Assembly (NCBI GenBank): GCA_041670885.1
Contig: JBAXYJ010000174.1
Span: 1-6,352 of the forward strand
Length of the DNA: 6,352 nt
Source of the DNA: JAJBWD01 sp041670885
GTDB taxonomy: Bacteria > Bacillota > Clostridia > Clostridiales > Clostridiaceae
Direction: 5' to 3'
This document shows positions 1 to 6,061 of the stretch, piece after piece. Below the pieces are notes generated by a model. That model saw only the letters and a list, made by a program, of their open reading frames with translations, made no database searches and had not been told where the DNA came from. Position 1 is the first letter of the stretch, and every line of letters begins with the position of its first letter. The position numbers and the translations under genes were made by a program.

Positions 1-1
1 A

Positions 2-97
2 TACGGTACACCAGAGGAACTTCAGAAGCTAAAATCAAATCCGCATATAAAGGCATCAAGCGCAGGTATAGTTACGAGGGATATAGTTTTTAAGTAG
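2..97 (+). CDS. C-terminal end of an unrecognised protein (partial)
   Basis: The last 31 codons of a plus-strand gene enter from the left edge and end at TAG (95-97). The visible peptide begins YGTPEELQKLKSNP and ends GIVTRDIVFK. Its codon use resembles the rest of the window, and this is the only plus frame here that reads like protein: frame 1 also stays open but gives a basic, low-quality peptide. A hairpin begins soon after the stop, which suits a real gene end. The GTPEEL..LK.NP stretch faintly recalls the C-terminal tails of some ABC-transporter ATPases, but the rest does not fit, so I assign no function. The gene converges on lgt. Confidence 0.55.
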   Translation, partial: YGTPEELQKLKSNPHIKASSAGIVTRDIVFK

Positions 98-107
98 GAT
101 ATAAGGT

Positions 108-169
108 AGTGGAAGAGTTTCATAGAGTCCATGCCATTCCTTAAGGCATGGACTATTTTGTACTCCACT
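108..169 (+). terminator. Nested hairpin, probable terminator of the left-edge gene
   Basis: A perfect 10-bp stem pairs 126-135 (AGTCCATGCC) with 145-154 (GGCATGGACT) around a 9-nt loop, followed on the plus strand by ATTTTG. A second, outer 6-bp helix pairs 108-113 (AGTGGA) with 164-169 (TCCACT). It lies just downstream of the plus-strand stop at 95-97. The U-tract is weak, so termination may be modest. No U-tract follows on the minus strand, so it most likely serves the plus-strand gene. Confidence 0.5.
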
Positions 170-175
170 TGAACA

Positions 176-201
176 AACGGGAACCCATTTAGGTTCCCGT
201 T
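176..201 (-). terminator. Hairpin between convergent genes, probable lgt terminator
   Basis: A perfect 10-bp stem pairs 176-185 with 192-201 around a 6-nt loop. It starts 27 nt past the lgt stop on the minus strand. There the descending arm ends in GTT followed by TGTTC, a short imperfect U-tract. On the plus strand the stem is followed by ATATGTTTTTATAT, so it could also act as a back-up terminator for the converging gene. Either direction is plausible, and the main assignment to lgt rests on position. Confidence 0.5.
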
Positions 202-228
202 ATATGTTTTTATATCATTCATTTTTAC

Positions 229-1002
229 TTAATCACTTACTTTTTTTCTGAATAATCTTCCCTTAATAGCTAAATATAATATAAAAATTAATATCCCTGT
301 CAAACTTACAAGCTGAGCAATCCTAAATGGTCCTATCATCAGGCTGTCTGTTCTCAAGCCTTCGATGAAGAATCTTCCTAAGGAATATAGACCAATGTAT
401 GTAAAGAATACCATACCTTTTTCTTTTCTATTTTTTAAAATATATAGCAGCAAAAAGAAAACTGTTAAATTCCAAATTGATTCATATAAAAATGTTGGAT
501 GGTAATACGTTCCTTCAATATACATTCCCTTTTGAATAAATACAGGGAAATGCTTTATAAAATCATATGATACCGGACCTCCGTGGGCCTCACTGTTCAT
601 AAAATTCCCCCATCTTCCTATGCCCTGAGCCAGAATTATTGATGGTGCTGCTGTATCTAATAAATCTATAAGATTTATTTTCTTTACTCTAGTATAAATA
701 AATGCAGCTATAACTCCGAATATAATACCTCCATGAATGGCAAGTCCACCTTGTCTTATATTTAAAACCTGAGAAATATTCTCCCTGTAATAGTTAAAAT
801 TAAAAAGCACATAGTAGAGCCTGGCTCCTATTATTCCTATAGGAAGAGCTATAAAAGCAGTATCAAAAATATCATCAGAGCTGACATTATGGAATTTACA
901 GGTTTTAATTGCTGTTAGCATGGCTATAAGCATTCCTGATGCAATTAGTATGCCATACCACCTGATATCTAAGCCTAATATTCTAAATGCTGTTGGATTC
1001 AT
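229..1002 (-). CDS. lgt: Prolipoprotein diacylglyceryl transferase
   Basis: This integral membrane enzyme transfers diacylglycerol from phosphatidylglycerol to the lipobox cysteine of prolipoproteins, the first step of lipoprotein maturation. The 257-aa product is of normal family length. The Lgt signature G-R-x-G-N-F-x-N-x-E-x-x-G is intact at residues 129-141 (GRWGNFMNSEAHG). Tyr16, His90 in IHGG, Arg130, Glu138, Arg210 and Glu214 sit where the residues known to matter in E. coli Lgt (Tyr26, His103, Arg143, Glu151, Arg239, Glu243) are expected. HPTFLYES at 168-175 is also typical. Seven hydrophobic segments are visible, near 17-33, 46-67, 87-104, 112-127, 173-190, 197-213 and 226-247, and the C-terminus is basic (KGRLFRKK). 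The ATG at 1000-1002 follows GAGGTGA with a 4-nt gap. A terminator separates it from carB, so it is probably its own transcription unit. Confidence 0.97.
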   Translation of the reverse strand: MNPTAFRILGLDIRWYGILIASGMLIAMLTAIKTCKFHNVSSDDIFDTAFIALPIGIIGARLYYVLFNFNYYRENISQVLNIRQGGLAIHGGIIFGVIAAFIYTRVKKINLIDLLDTAAPSIILAQGIGRWGNFMNSEAHGGPVSYDFIKHFPVFIQKGMYIEGTYYHPTFLYESIWNLTVFFLLLYILKNRKEKGMVFFTYIGLYSLGRFFIEGLRTDSLMIGPFRIAQLVSLTGILIFILYLAIKGRLFRKKVSD

Positions 1003-1006
1003 TAAA

Positions 1007-1013
1007 TCACCTC
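1007..1013 (-). promoter_or_regulatory. Ribosome binding site of lgt
   Basis: GAGGTGA on the minus strand lies 4 nt before the ATG at 1000-1002 and is a near-perfect match to the 16S anti-Shine-Dalgarno. It fixes the lgt start. It also coincides with the transcription start predicted from the best -10 element, which is unusual. Confidence 0.8.
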
Positions 1014-1019
1014 ACAGCA

Positions 1020-1064
1020 ATTATACATTAATATCAGATATAAGGAAAATGAATAATTTTACAA
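1020..1064 (-). promoter_or_regulatory. Candidate lgt promoter region
   Basis: A perfect TATAAT lies at 1020-1025 on the minus strand. At 17-bp spacing its -35 (1043-1048, TTTCCT) is poor, and the predicted start would fall at about 1013, inside the ribosome binding site. A second option is TTGTAA (1059-1064) with 16 bp to TATATC (1037-1042). This gives a more usual leader of about 30 nt but a weaker -10, and its -35 touches the end of the carB terminator. A promoter here is expected because a terminator lies upstream, but which pair is used cannot be decided from sequence. Confidence 0.4.
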
Positions 1065-1093
1065 TAAAAAGAGAGGTCTTATCTCCCCTCTTA
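1062..1093 (-). terminator. Intrinsic terminator of carAB
   Basis: On the minus strand an 8-bp stem (1085-1092 with 1069-1076, including one G-U pair) encloses an 8-nt loop and runs straight into CTTTTTATTG. It begins about 70 nt after the annotated carB stop. It begins directly at a second in-frame TAA (1091-1093), as expected if the original carB ended there. It separates the car unit from lgt. Confidence 0.8.
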
Positions 1094-1162
1094 ATACTTG
1101 AAATATTCGCTTAATGCCCTGGAGTTTTTTTCAATTCCATCTTTTTCAATTTTTATTTCCCC
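1091..1162 (-). other. In-frame coding-like extension of carB past its stop
   Basis: Downstream of the carB TAA (1163-1165) the same frame stays open for 23 codons and ends at TAA 1091-1093. The peptide would begin GEIKIEKDG and end SRALSEYFKY. Lysine, glutamate and isoleucine dominate, as in the rest of CarB. Read through, the protein would be about 1063 residues, close to the usual length of the longer CarB family members (about 1060-1075), and it would end exactly at the terminator hairpin. I infer that this is the former C-terminal tail of CarB, cut off by a stop (for example TTA to TAA) or by a sequencing error. It has no start of its own. Confidence 0.5.
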
Positions 1163-4100
1163 TTAAAATACTTTGGCAGTATCTATGGAGGTAAATACAG
1201 GAACTCTGTATTCTGAAGCTTTTCTTCTTAATCTGAACCCGTTTCTGTCTTTTGTGTTTCCTTTTGTAGGTGTGTTTATTATTAATTTAATATCTCCATC
1301 TTTAATCAGCTTATGGGCCTTGCTGTATTCTAAAATTTTGCAGTCTATTCCTGATTTTATTAAATCTTCTCCGGTTCCTGGTGAGGCGTATATTTTAAAG
1401 CCCAGCTCCTGATACATTTTTACAATTGCTTCTCCCTCGTCTTTATCCTGGATTTTCAGAGATATATACATACTTCCGTCCTTTGGTATTTTAAATCCTG
1501 CTGCCTTAAATCCTTTATACAAAGCGATATTCAGCTTCTTATCTACTCCCAGAACCTCTCCTGTAGACTTCATTTCGGGACTCAGATAAGTATCTACATC
1601 TGACAGCTTTTCAGTGGAGAATACCGGAACCTTTACAGCATATAAATTTCTGTTCTCAATAAGTCCAACACCAAACTCCATATTTTTTAGCTTTTTGCCC
1701 AGCATTATATCCACTGCGATTTTTACCATTGGAATCTTAGTTACTTTACTTAGAATAGGTACTGTTCTTGATGCTCTTGGGTTAACTTCAATTACATATA
1801 CCTTTTCTCCATCATAAACATACTGAATATTTACCAGACCCTGAACGTTTAATTTCTTTGAGATTTTCTCGGTATAGCTGACTAAGGTATCTATAGTATC
1901 TTTACTTAAGGTTATTGTAGGGTAGACTGTTATGCTGTCCCCTGAATGGACTCCTGTTCTTTCTATATGCTCCATTATCCCAGGAATGAGTATATTATCT
2001 CCGTCACAAAGTGCATCAACTTCAATTTCTGTTCCCTTTATATATTTATCAATCAGGACTGGCTGGTCCTTATTTATGCTGACTGCCTCTTTTAGATATC
2101 TAATCAGGCTCTCATCGTCATATATTACTTCCATAGCCCTTCCCCCTATTACATAGGAAGGTCTGACAAGAACCGGATATTTTATCTTAGTAACTGCTGC
2201 CTTCGCCTCGACCATATTGGTAACGGCGATGCCTTCTGGAACAGGAATTTCAAGTTCTTCAAGAAGCATCCTGAATTTATCTCTGTCTTCAGCTAAATCT
2301 ATAGCATGAAATCCGGTTCCTATTATGTTAACCTTTCTCTTATTTAGTTCATAGGCCAGGTTTAAAGAGGTTTGACCTCCAAACTGAACTATAACTCCTT
2401 CTGGCTTTTCCTTTCTGATTACATTCATAACGTCATCTATGTAGAGAGATTCAAAATACAGCTTATCTGCTGTATCAAAGTCTGTGCTTACAGTTTCCGG
2501 GTTATTATTTATTATAATAGACTTGAAACCTGCTTCTCTTATAGCCCAGACTCCATGGACTGAGCAGTAGTCAAATTCTATTCCCTGTCCTATTCTAATT
2601 GGTCCTGAACCGATAACAAGAATCTTTTTACTATTATCCTCCGGGCTTTCATCCTGTGAATCATAACAGGAGTAAAAGTATGGAGTCTCTGACTGGAATT
2701 CTCCGCCGCAGGTATCCACCATTTTATATACCGGGAACATATTATTTTCTTTTCTTATATTATCTAATTTTCCCTCTTCAAGTCCTGAGAAAAAGCATAT
2801 TTCTCTATCAGTAAAACCCATCTTTTCTGCTTCTTTAACAGCAGATTCTAGATTTTCACCTTTTTTTAGTTTTCTTTCAGCATTTATTATATTTTCTATT
2901 CCTGATAAAAACCATTTATCAATTTTTGTCTTTTCATGGATTAAATCTATGGAAATCCCTTTTCTTACTGCCTCAGCTATAGCAAATATTCTTTCATCAT
3001 CACACTTTAATATTTTATTTAAAAGCTGATCTTTATTTAATTTAGTAAATTTTTTAAGCCTGAGTCCTGTAAGTTCTCCTTCTAAGCAGGTTACAGCTTT
3101 AATAAGTGCACTTTCAAAGTCTCTTGATATGGCCATAACCTCACCGGTTGCCTTCATCTGAGTTCCTAATCTTCTTTCGGCTCCTTTAAACTTATCAAAG
3201 GGCCATTTAGGAATTTTAACTACCACGTAGTCAAGTACAGGTTCAAAGAAGGCACTGGAGCTTTTTGTTACATAGTTTTTCAGTTCATCCAGTGAGTATC
3301 CTACTGCAATTTTTGCTGCTATTTTAGCTATTGGATATCCTGCCGCTTTTGATGCTAAGGCTGAGGATCTGCTTACTCTTGGATTTACCTCTATAATATA
3401 ATAGTCCTCATTAAAAGGACTCAGAGCAAACTGGATATTACATCCTCCCTGAATACCTAAGCTTCTTATTATTTTAATTGCAGCTCTTCTTAGCATTTGA
3501 TATTCCTTATCTCTTAGAGTCTGACATGGTGCAACTACTATACTGTCTCCGGTATGAACTCCCACCGGGTCAAAATTTTCCATGCTGCATATAATGATAC
3601 AGTTGTCTTTTTTATCTCTGATAACCTCCAGCTCAATTTCTTTCCAGCCAGCCACGCTTTTCTCTAATAAAACCTGCCCTATTGGACTCAATTTAAGGCC
3701 TTTATCGCATATCTCCAGCAGCTCTTTTTCATTATCTGCTATTCCGCCGCCGGTTCCCCCTAAGGTGAAGGCTGGTCTTATTATAAGAGGATACCCACAA
3801 ATACCCGCAAATTCCAAGCTTTCCGTAAGCGAATGGGTTATTATGCTCATTGGAACAGGCTCCCCAATCTCCAGCATAAGATTTTTAAATTCTTCTCTGT
3901 CCTCTGCCTTATTTATTACATTAAAATCTACTCCTAAAAGTTTAACATTATATTTATCTATAATTCCTTCATAGTATAACTTTGATGCCAGGTTTAGAGC
4001 AGTCTGTCCTCCAAAACCTGCCAGTATTCCGTCCGGTCTTTCCTTTTCTATTATCTTCTCAACCGAATCTATTGTAAGAGGCTCTATATAAACTCTGTCT

Positions 4101-4282
4101 GCAATGTGGGAATCCGTCATGATAGTTGCCGGGTTGCTGTTTATAAGTACTGTCTCTATTCCTTCTTCCTTTATTGCTTTGCAGGCCTGAGTCCCTGAAT
4201 AGTCAAATTCTGCCGCCTGGCCTATAATTATAGGTCCGGATCCTAAAATCATTACTTTTTTAAGGCTTTTATCTAATGGCAT
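1163..4282 (-). CDS. carB: Carbamoyl-phosphate synthase, large subunit
   Basis: This cytosolic synthetase subunit makes carbamoyl phosphate from bicarbonate, two ATP and ammonia channelled from CarA, feeding arginine and pyrimidine synthesis. The 1039-aa product shows the family's tandem duplication: carboxyphosphate half about 1-400 (GSGPIIIGQAAEFDYSG at 14-30), oligomerisation region about 401-550, carbamoyl-phosphate half about 551-932 (GSGPIRIGQGIEFDYC at 558-573), and a regulatory MGS-like domain from about 935. Each half has a CPSase signature 1 (YPLIIRPAFTLGGTG at 164-178; YPVLVRPSYVIGGRA at 702-716) and signature 2 (IIEVNPRVSR at 296-305; VIEVNPRASR at 830-839). The ATG overlaps the carA stop in TAATG, with AAGGAGGAG just upstream. 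The protein stops only eight residues after TSIDTA-type sequence begins, and its frame continues past the TAA, so the C-terminus may be recently truncated. All catalytic parts are present. Bacillus subtilis arginine-specific CarB is also short, so the length alone is not abnormal. Confidence 0.97.
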   Translation of the reverse strand: MPLDKSLKKVMILGSGPIIIGQAAEFDYSGTQACKAIKEEGIETVLINSNPATIMTDSHIADRVYIEPLTIDSVEKIIEKERPDGILAGFGGQTALNLASKLYYEGIIDKYNVKLLGVDFNVINKAEDREEFKNLMLEIGEPVPMSIITHSLTESLEFAGICGYPLIIRPAFTLGGTGGGIADNEKELLEICDKGLKLSPIGQVLLEKSVAGWKEIELEVIRDKKDNCIIICSMENFDPVGVHTGDSIVVAPCQTLRDKEYQMLRRAAIKIIRSLGIQGGCNIQFALSPFNEDYYIIEVNPRVSRSSALASKAAGYPIAKIAAKIAVGYSLDELKNYVTKSSSAFFEPVLDYVVVKIPKWPFDKFKGAERRLGTQMKATGEVMAISRDFESALIKAVTCLEGELTGLRLKKFTKLNKDQLLNKILKCDDERIFAIAEAVRKGISIDLIHEKTKIDKWFLSGIENIINAERKLKKGENLESAVKEAEKMGFTDREICFFSGLEEGKLDNIRKENNMFPVYKMVDTCGGEFQSETPYFYSCYDSQDESPEDNSKKILVIGSGPIRIGQGIEFDYCSVHGVWAIREAGFKSIIINNNPETVSTDFDTADKLYFESLYIDDVMNVIRKEKPEGVIVQFGGQTSLNLAYELNKRKVNIIGTGFHAIDLAEDRDKFRMLLEELEIPVPEGIAVTNMVEAKAAVTKIKYPVLVRPSYVIGGRAMEVIYDDESLIRYLKEAVSINKDQPVLIDKYIKGTEIEVDALCDGDNILIPGIMEHIERTGVHSGDSITVYPTITLSKDTIDTLVSYTEKISKKLNVQGLVNIQYVYDGEKVYVIEVNPRASRTVPILSKVTKIPMVKIAVDIMLGKKLKNMEFGVGLIENRNLYAVKVPVFSTEKLSDVDTYLSPEMKSTGEVLGVDKKLNIALYKGFKAAGFKIPKDGSMYISLKIQDKDEGEAIVKMYQELGFKIYASPGTGEDLIKSGIDCKILEYSKAHKLIKDGDIKLIINTPTKGNTKDRNGFRLRRKASEYRVPVFTSIDTAKVF

Positions 4283-5349
4283 TATTTCTCCTCCTTCATC
4301 ATCTGAATAAATTTATCGAATAGATAAGCTGTATCATCAGGTCCAGGTGCTCCTTCCGGGTGGAACTGAACTGAAAATACAGGGAGCTTTGTATGCTTTA
4401 TTCCTTCTACTGTATTATCATTCAGGTTTTTATGAGTAATTATCATATCCCCAGTAAGGCTTTCCGGGTCTACTGCATATCCGTGATTTTGAGAGGTTAT
4501 ATATGCTCTGTCTCTTTCTATGTCATATACTCCATGGTTGCTTCCTCTATGCCCGAATTTCATCTTATAGGTATCGGCACCTAGTGCCAAGCCTATTATC
4601 TGATGCCCCATGCAAATACCGAACATAGGAACCTTCCCAAAGAGTTTTTTTGCTGTTTTAATAGAATCTTTTGCCAGCTTTGGATCTCCAGGTCCATTGC
4701 TGAGCAGTACTCCATCAGGATTTATACTTAGAATTTCCTCCGGGGCTGCATCGTGAGGAAAGACTGTAATATTGCAGCCTCTTTTCTTTAGATTTTCTAT
4801 AATATTTTGCTTTACTCCAAAATCTATAAGAGCAACATTTAAACCTTCGCCTTCTATAATATATTTTTCTTTTGTTCCAACTTTTTTCATCCAGTCATCG
4901 GGCTGGTTATATGATTTTACTAATTTATCTAATTCTTCTATTGGAATATCCTGATTAGAAATGACACATTTTAGAGTTCCGTTATCCCGGATTTTCTTAG
5001 TAATTTGTCTTGTATCAACGTCTGAAATGCCGACTATTTTCATTTTGATGAGCATATCTTCGATAGAGCCTTCACTTTTAAAATTTGAAGGAGCTTTTGA
5101 AAAAGTTCTAACTACAAAACCTGAAGCATGAACCTTTAATGATTCATTATCTTCTATATTTGTTCCGTAGTTTCCTATCAGAGGATAGGTCATTGTAATT
5201 ATCTGTCCTGCATAAGATGGATCTGTAAGTATTTCCTGGTAACCTGTCATAGAAGTATTAAATACCAGTTCTCCTATGCTTGTGCCTAAATATCCAAAGC
5301 CGCTGCCTTCAAAAATCGTCCCATCCTCCAAGTATAATATTCCCTTCAT
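4282..5349 (-). CDS. carA: Carbamoyl-phosphate synthase, small (glutaminase) subunit
   Basis: This glutamine amidotransferase subunit hydrolyses glutamine and passes ammonia to CarB. The product is 355 aa from the preferred start. The N-terminal CPSase small-chain domain carries NTSMTGYQE at 31-39 and LTDPSYAGQ at 41-49. The class I glutaminase domain spans about 170-352, with SNGPGDP at 217-223, the nucleophile Cys246 in GICMGHQ, KFGHRGSNH at 264-272, and the catalytic pair His330/Glu332 in QFHPEG. Two adjacent ATG codons occur: the second (5347-5349) is 5 nt from GAGGTG, the first (5350-5352) only 2 nt, so I chose the second. The stop overlaps the carB ATG by one base. A sigma-A-type promoter lies just upstream, so carAB can be transcribed separately from the preceding his genes. 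The length is close to the arginine-specific CarA of B. subtilis, but specificity cannot be read with certainty. Confidence 0.97.
   Translation of the reverse strand: MKGILYLEDGTIFEGSGFGYLGTSIGELVFNTSMTGYQEILTDPSYAGQIITMTYPLIGNYGTNIEDNESLKVHASGFVVRTFSKAPSNFKSEGSIEDMLIKMKIVGISDVDTRQITKKIRDNGTLKCVISNQDIPIEELDKLVKSYNQPDDWMKKVGTKEKYIIEGEGLNVALIDFGVKQNIIENLKKRGCNITVFPHDAAPEEILSINPDGVLLSNGPGDPKLAKDSIKTAKKLFGKVPMFGICMGHQIIGLALGADTYKMKFGHRGSNHGVYDIERDRAYITSQNHGYAVDPESLTGDMIITHKNLNDNTVEGIKHTKLPVFSVQFHPEGAPGPDDTAYLFDKFIQMMKEEK
4288..4296 (-). promoter_or_regulatory. carB ribosome binding site inside the 3' end of carA
   Basis: AAGGAGGAG on the minus strand lies 5 nt before the carB ATG (4280-4282) and also encodes the last Lys-Glu-Glu of CarA before its final Lys. 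With the one-base stop/start overlap (TAATG), this suggests translational coupling and near 1:1 production of the two subunits of the complex. Confidence 0.85.
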
Positions 5350-5354
5350 CATAA

Positions 5355-5361
5355 CACCTCT
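5355..5361 (-). promoter_or_regulatory. Ribosome binding site of carA
   Basis: AGAGGTG on the minus strand is spaced 2 nt from the first ATG and 5 nt from the second. The 5-nt spacing is close to that at lgt and hisIE, so it favours the second ATG (5347-5349) as the start. Confidence 0.7.
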
Positions 5362-5371
5362 TAAATTATTT

Positions 5372-5405
5372 CTTATAATTATACATATAACTTAATATTT
5401 ATGCA
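5372..5405 (-). promoter_or_regulatory. Possible tandem ARG boxes (ArgR/AhrC operator) over the carA promoter
   Basis: On the minus strand 5392-5405 reads TGCATAAATATTAA, which agrees with the ARG-box core TGAATWWWWATTCA at 12 of 14 positions, four of them W. A weaker copy at 5372-5385 (TGTATAATTATAAG) agrees at 10 of 14. Their centres are 20 bp apart, close to the roughly 21 bp between paired ARG boxes in E. coli. The first overlaps the -35 and the second the -10, as expected for a repressor. AT-rich DNA produces such matches by chance, so this is tentative. Confidence 0.3.
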
Positions 5406-5406
5406 A
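5378..5406 (-). promoter_or_regulatory. Sigma-A-type promoter of carAB
   Basis: On the minus strand TTGCAT (5401-5406) is followed after 17 bp by a perfect TATAAT (5378-5383). The predicted transcription start is near 5371, giving a leader of about 22 nt to the preferred carA ATG. No hairpin or attenuator fits in that leader. No intrinsic terminator is visible between hisIE and this promoter, so read-through from the his genes is also possible. Confidence 0.65.
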
Positions 5407-5429
5407 GTCATTAATGAAGGTTTTTTAGA

Positions 5430-6047
5430 TTATTTTTCTCTTTTTCTTAGTTCATTTTTAATATCTTCTATTTTAACTCCTCTGTCTTCCATCAATACCA
5501 GTACATGGTAGACTAAATCTGATATCTCATAGGTCAGCTCTTCCTTACTGTTATTCTTTGCAGCTATTATGACTTCGCTGGATTCTTCCCCTACTTTTTT
5601 GCATATTTTATCTACTCCCTTGGTGAGGAGGTAGTTGGTATAGGAATCTCCCTTAGGATTATCTTTTCTATTTTTTATAGTAGCTGCTAAGCTTTCAAGT
5701 ATGCTGTCATCCCATTTTGGATTTTCAGTTTCTTTTATTATATTAAAAAAGCAGGTTATGCTTCCTGTATGACAGGCAGGTCCCTTCTGCTTTACCAGGA
5801 TAAGAAGAGTATCTCCATCACAGTCGTATTTTATTTCCTCTACAGTTTGAAAATTACCTGAAGTTTCTCCCTTATTCCAAAGCTTACTTCTGCTCCTGCT
5901 GAAAAACCAGGTCTTACCCGTTTCAATTGTTTTATTTAAAGATTTTTCGTTCATATAAGCCAGCATAAGAACCTTTCCTGTTTCTATATCCTGAATTATT
6001 GCCGGTACTAATCCTTTTTCATCGTATTTTATATTAATTTCTTCCAT
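5430..6047 (-). CDS. hisIE: Bifunctional phosphoribosyl-AMP cyclohydrolase / phosphoribosyl-ATP pyrophosphohydrolase
   Basis: This cytosolic enzyme carries out steps 2 and 3 of histidine synthesis: PRATP to PRAMP (HisE part), then ring opening to ProFAR (HisI part). The 205-aa fusion has the usual HisI-HisE order. HisI spans about 1-102: LMLAYMNEKSL, ETGKTWFFSRSR and the metal-binding set DCDGD (75-79, with Cys76) plus GPACHTG (Cys92) and TCFF (Cys99). HisE spans about 116-201: NPKGDSYTNYL (130-140) and the MazG-like pyrophosphohydrolase helix motif GEESSEVIIAAKN (153-165), with EISDLVYH (174-181). The frame also allows a GTG three codons earlier (6054-6056), but that GTG is part of the Shine-Dalgarno sequence, so the ATG at 6045-6047 is preferred. 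It starts 5 nt after the hisF stop, so the two are co-transcribed. It is probably the last his gene, as carA with its own promoter follows. Confidence 0.96.
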   Translation of the reverse strand: MEEINIKYDEKGLVPAIIQDIETGKVLMLAYMNEKSLNKTIETGKTWFFSRSRSKLWNKGETSGNFQTVEEIKYDCDGDTLLILVKQKGPACHTGSITCFFNIIKETENPKWDDSILESLAATIKNRKDNPKGDSYTNYLLTKGVDKICKKVGEESSEVIIAAKNNSKEELTYEISDLVYHVLVLMEDRGVKIEDIKNELRKREK

Positions 6048-6052
6048 TTCAT

Positions 6053-6061
6053 TCACCTTCT
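6053..6061 (-). promoter_or_regulatory. hisIE ribosome binding site overlapping the hisF stop
   Basis: AGAAGGTGA on the minus strand ends 5 nt before the ATG at 6045-6047. Its last three bases are the TGA stop of hisF, so ribosomes finishing hisF are well placed to start hisIE. The overlap rules against the in-frame GTG at 6054-6056 as the start. Confidence 0.75.

Noticed and set aside
22..222. Minus-strand 66-codon open frame covering the convergent intergenic region
   Set aside because: It runs through both terminator hairpins and over the plus-strand gene end, has no good ribosome binding site, and its composition is not protein-like.
1117..1155. Small reading frame starting at TTG or ATG just after the carB stop, behind an AAGGGG that resembles a ribosome binding site
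   Set aside because: It yields only about 9-12 residues in a frame different from the coding-like extension; the in-frame CarB tail explains the sequence better.
3582..3974. 130-codon plus-strand open frame opposite carB
   Set aside because: It is Ser/Leu/Ile-rich, as expected of the complement of a real gene. The minus-strand carB is unambiguous here, and no ribosome binding site supports the plus frame. The other plus-strand frames opposite lgt, carA and carB fail for the same reasons.
1163..4282. Internal repeat between the two halves of carB as a sign of recent duplication
   Set aside because: The two ATP-grasp halves are the ancient duplication present in all CarB proteins and are well diverged here.
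5408..5417. Palindrome TCATTAATGA between hisIE and carA as a terminator or operator
   Set aside because: It is a 10-bp self-complementary sequence with no loop space and no U-tract, so it is not a terminator. In such AT-rich DNA it can arise by chance, so I did not list it as an operator.
6054..6056. GTG as the start of hisIE, three codons upstream
   Set aside because: These bases form part of the Shine-Dalgarno sequence AAGGTGA for the ATG at 6045-6047, which has good 5-nt spacing.
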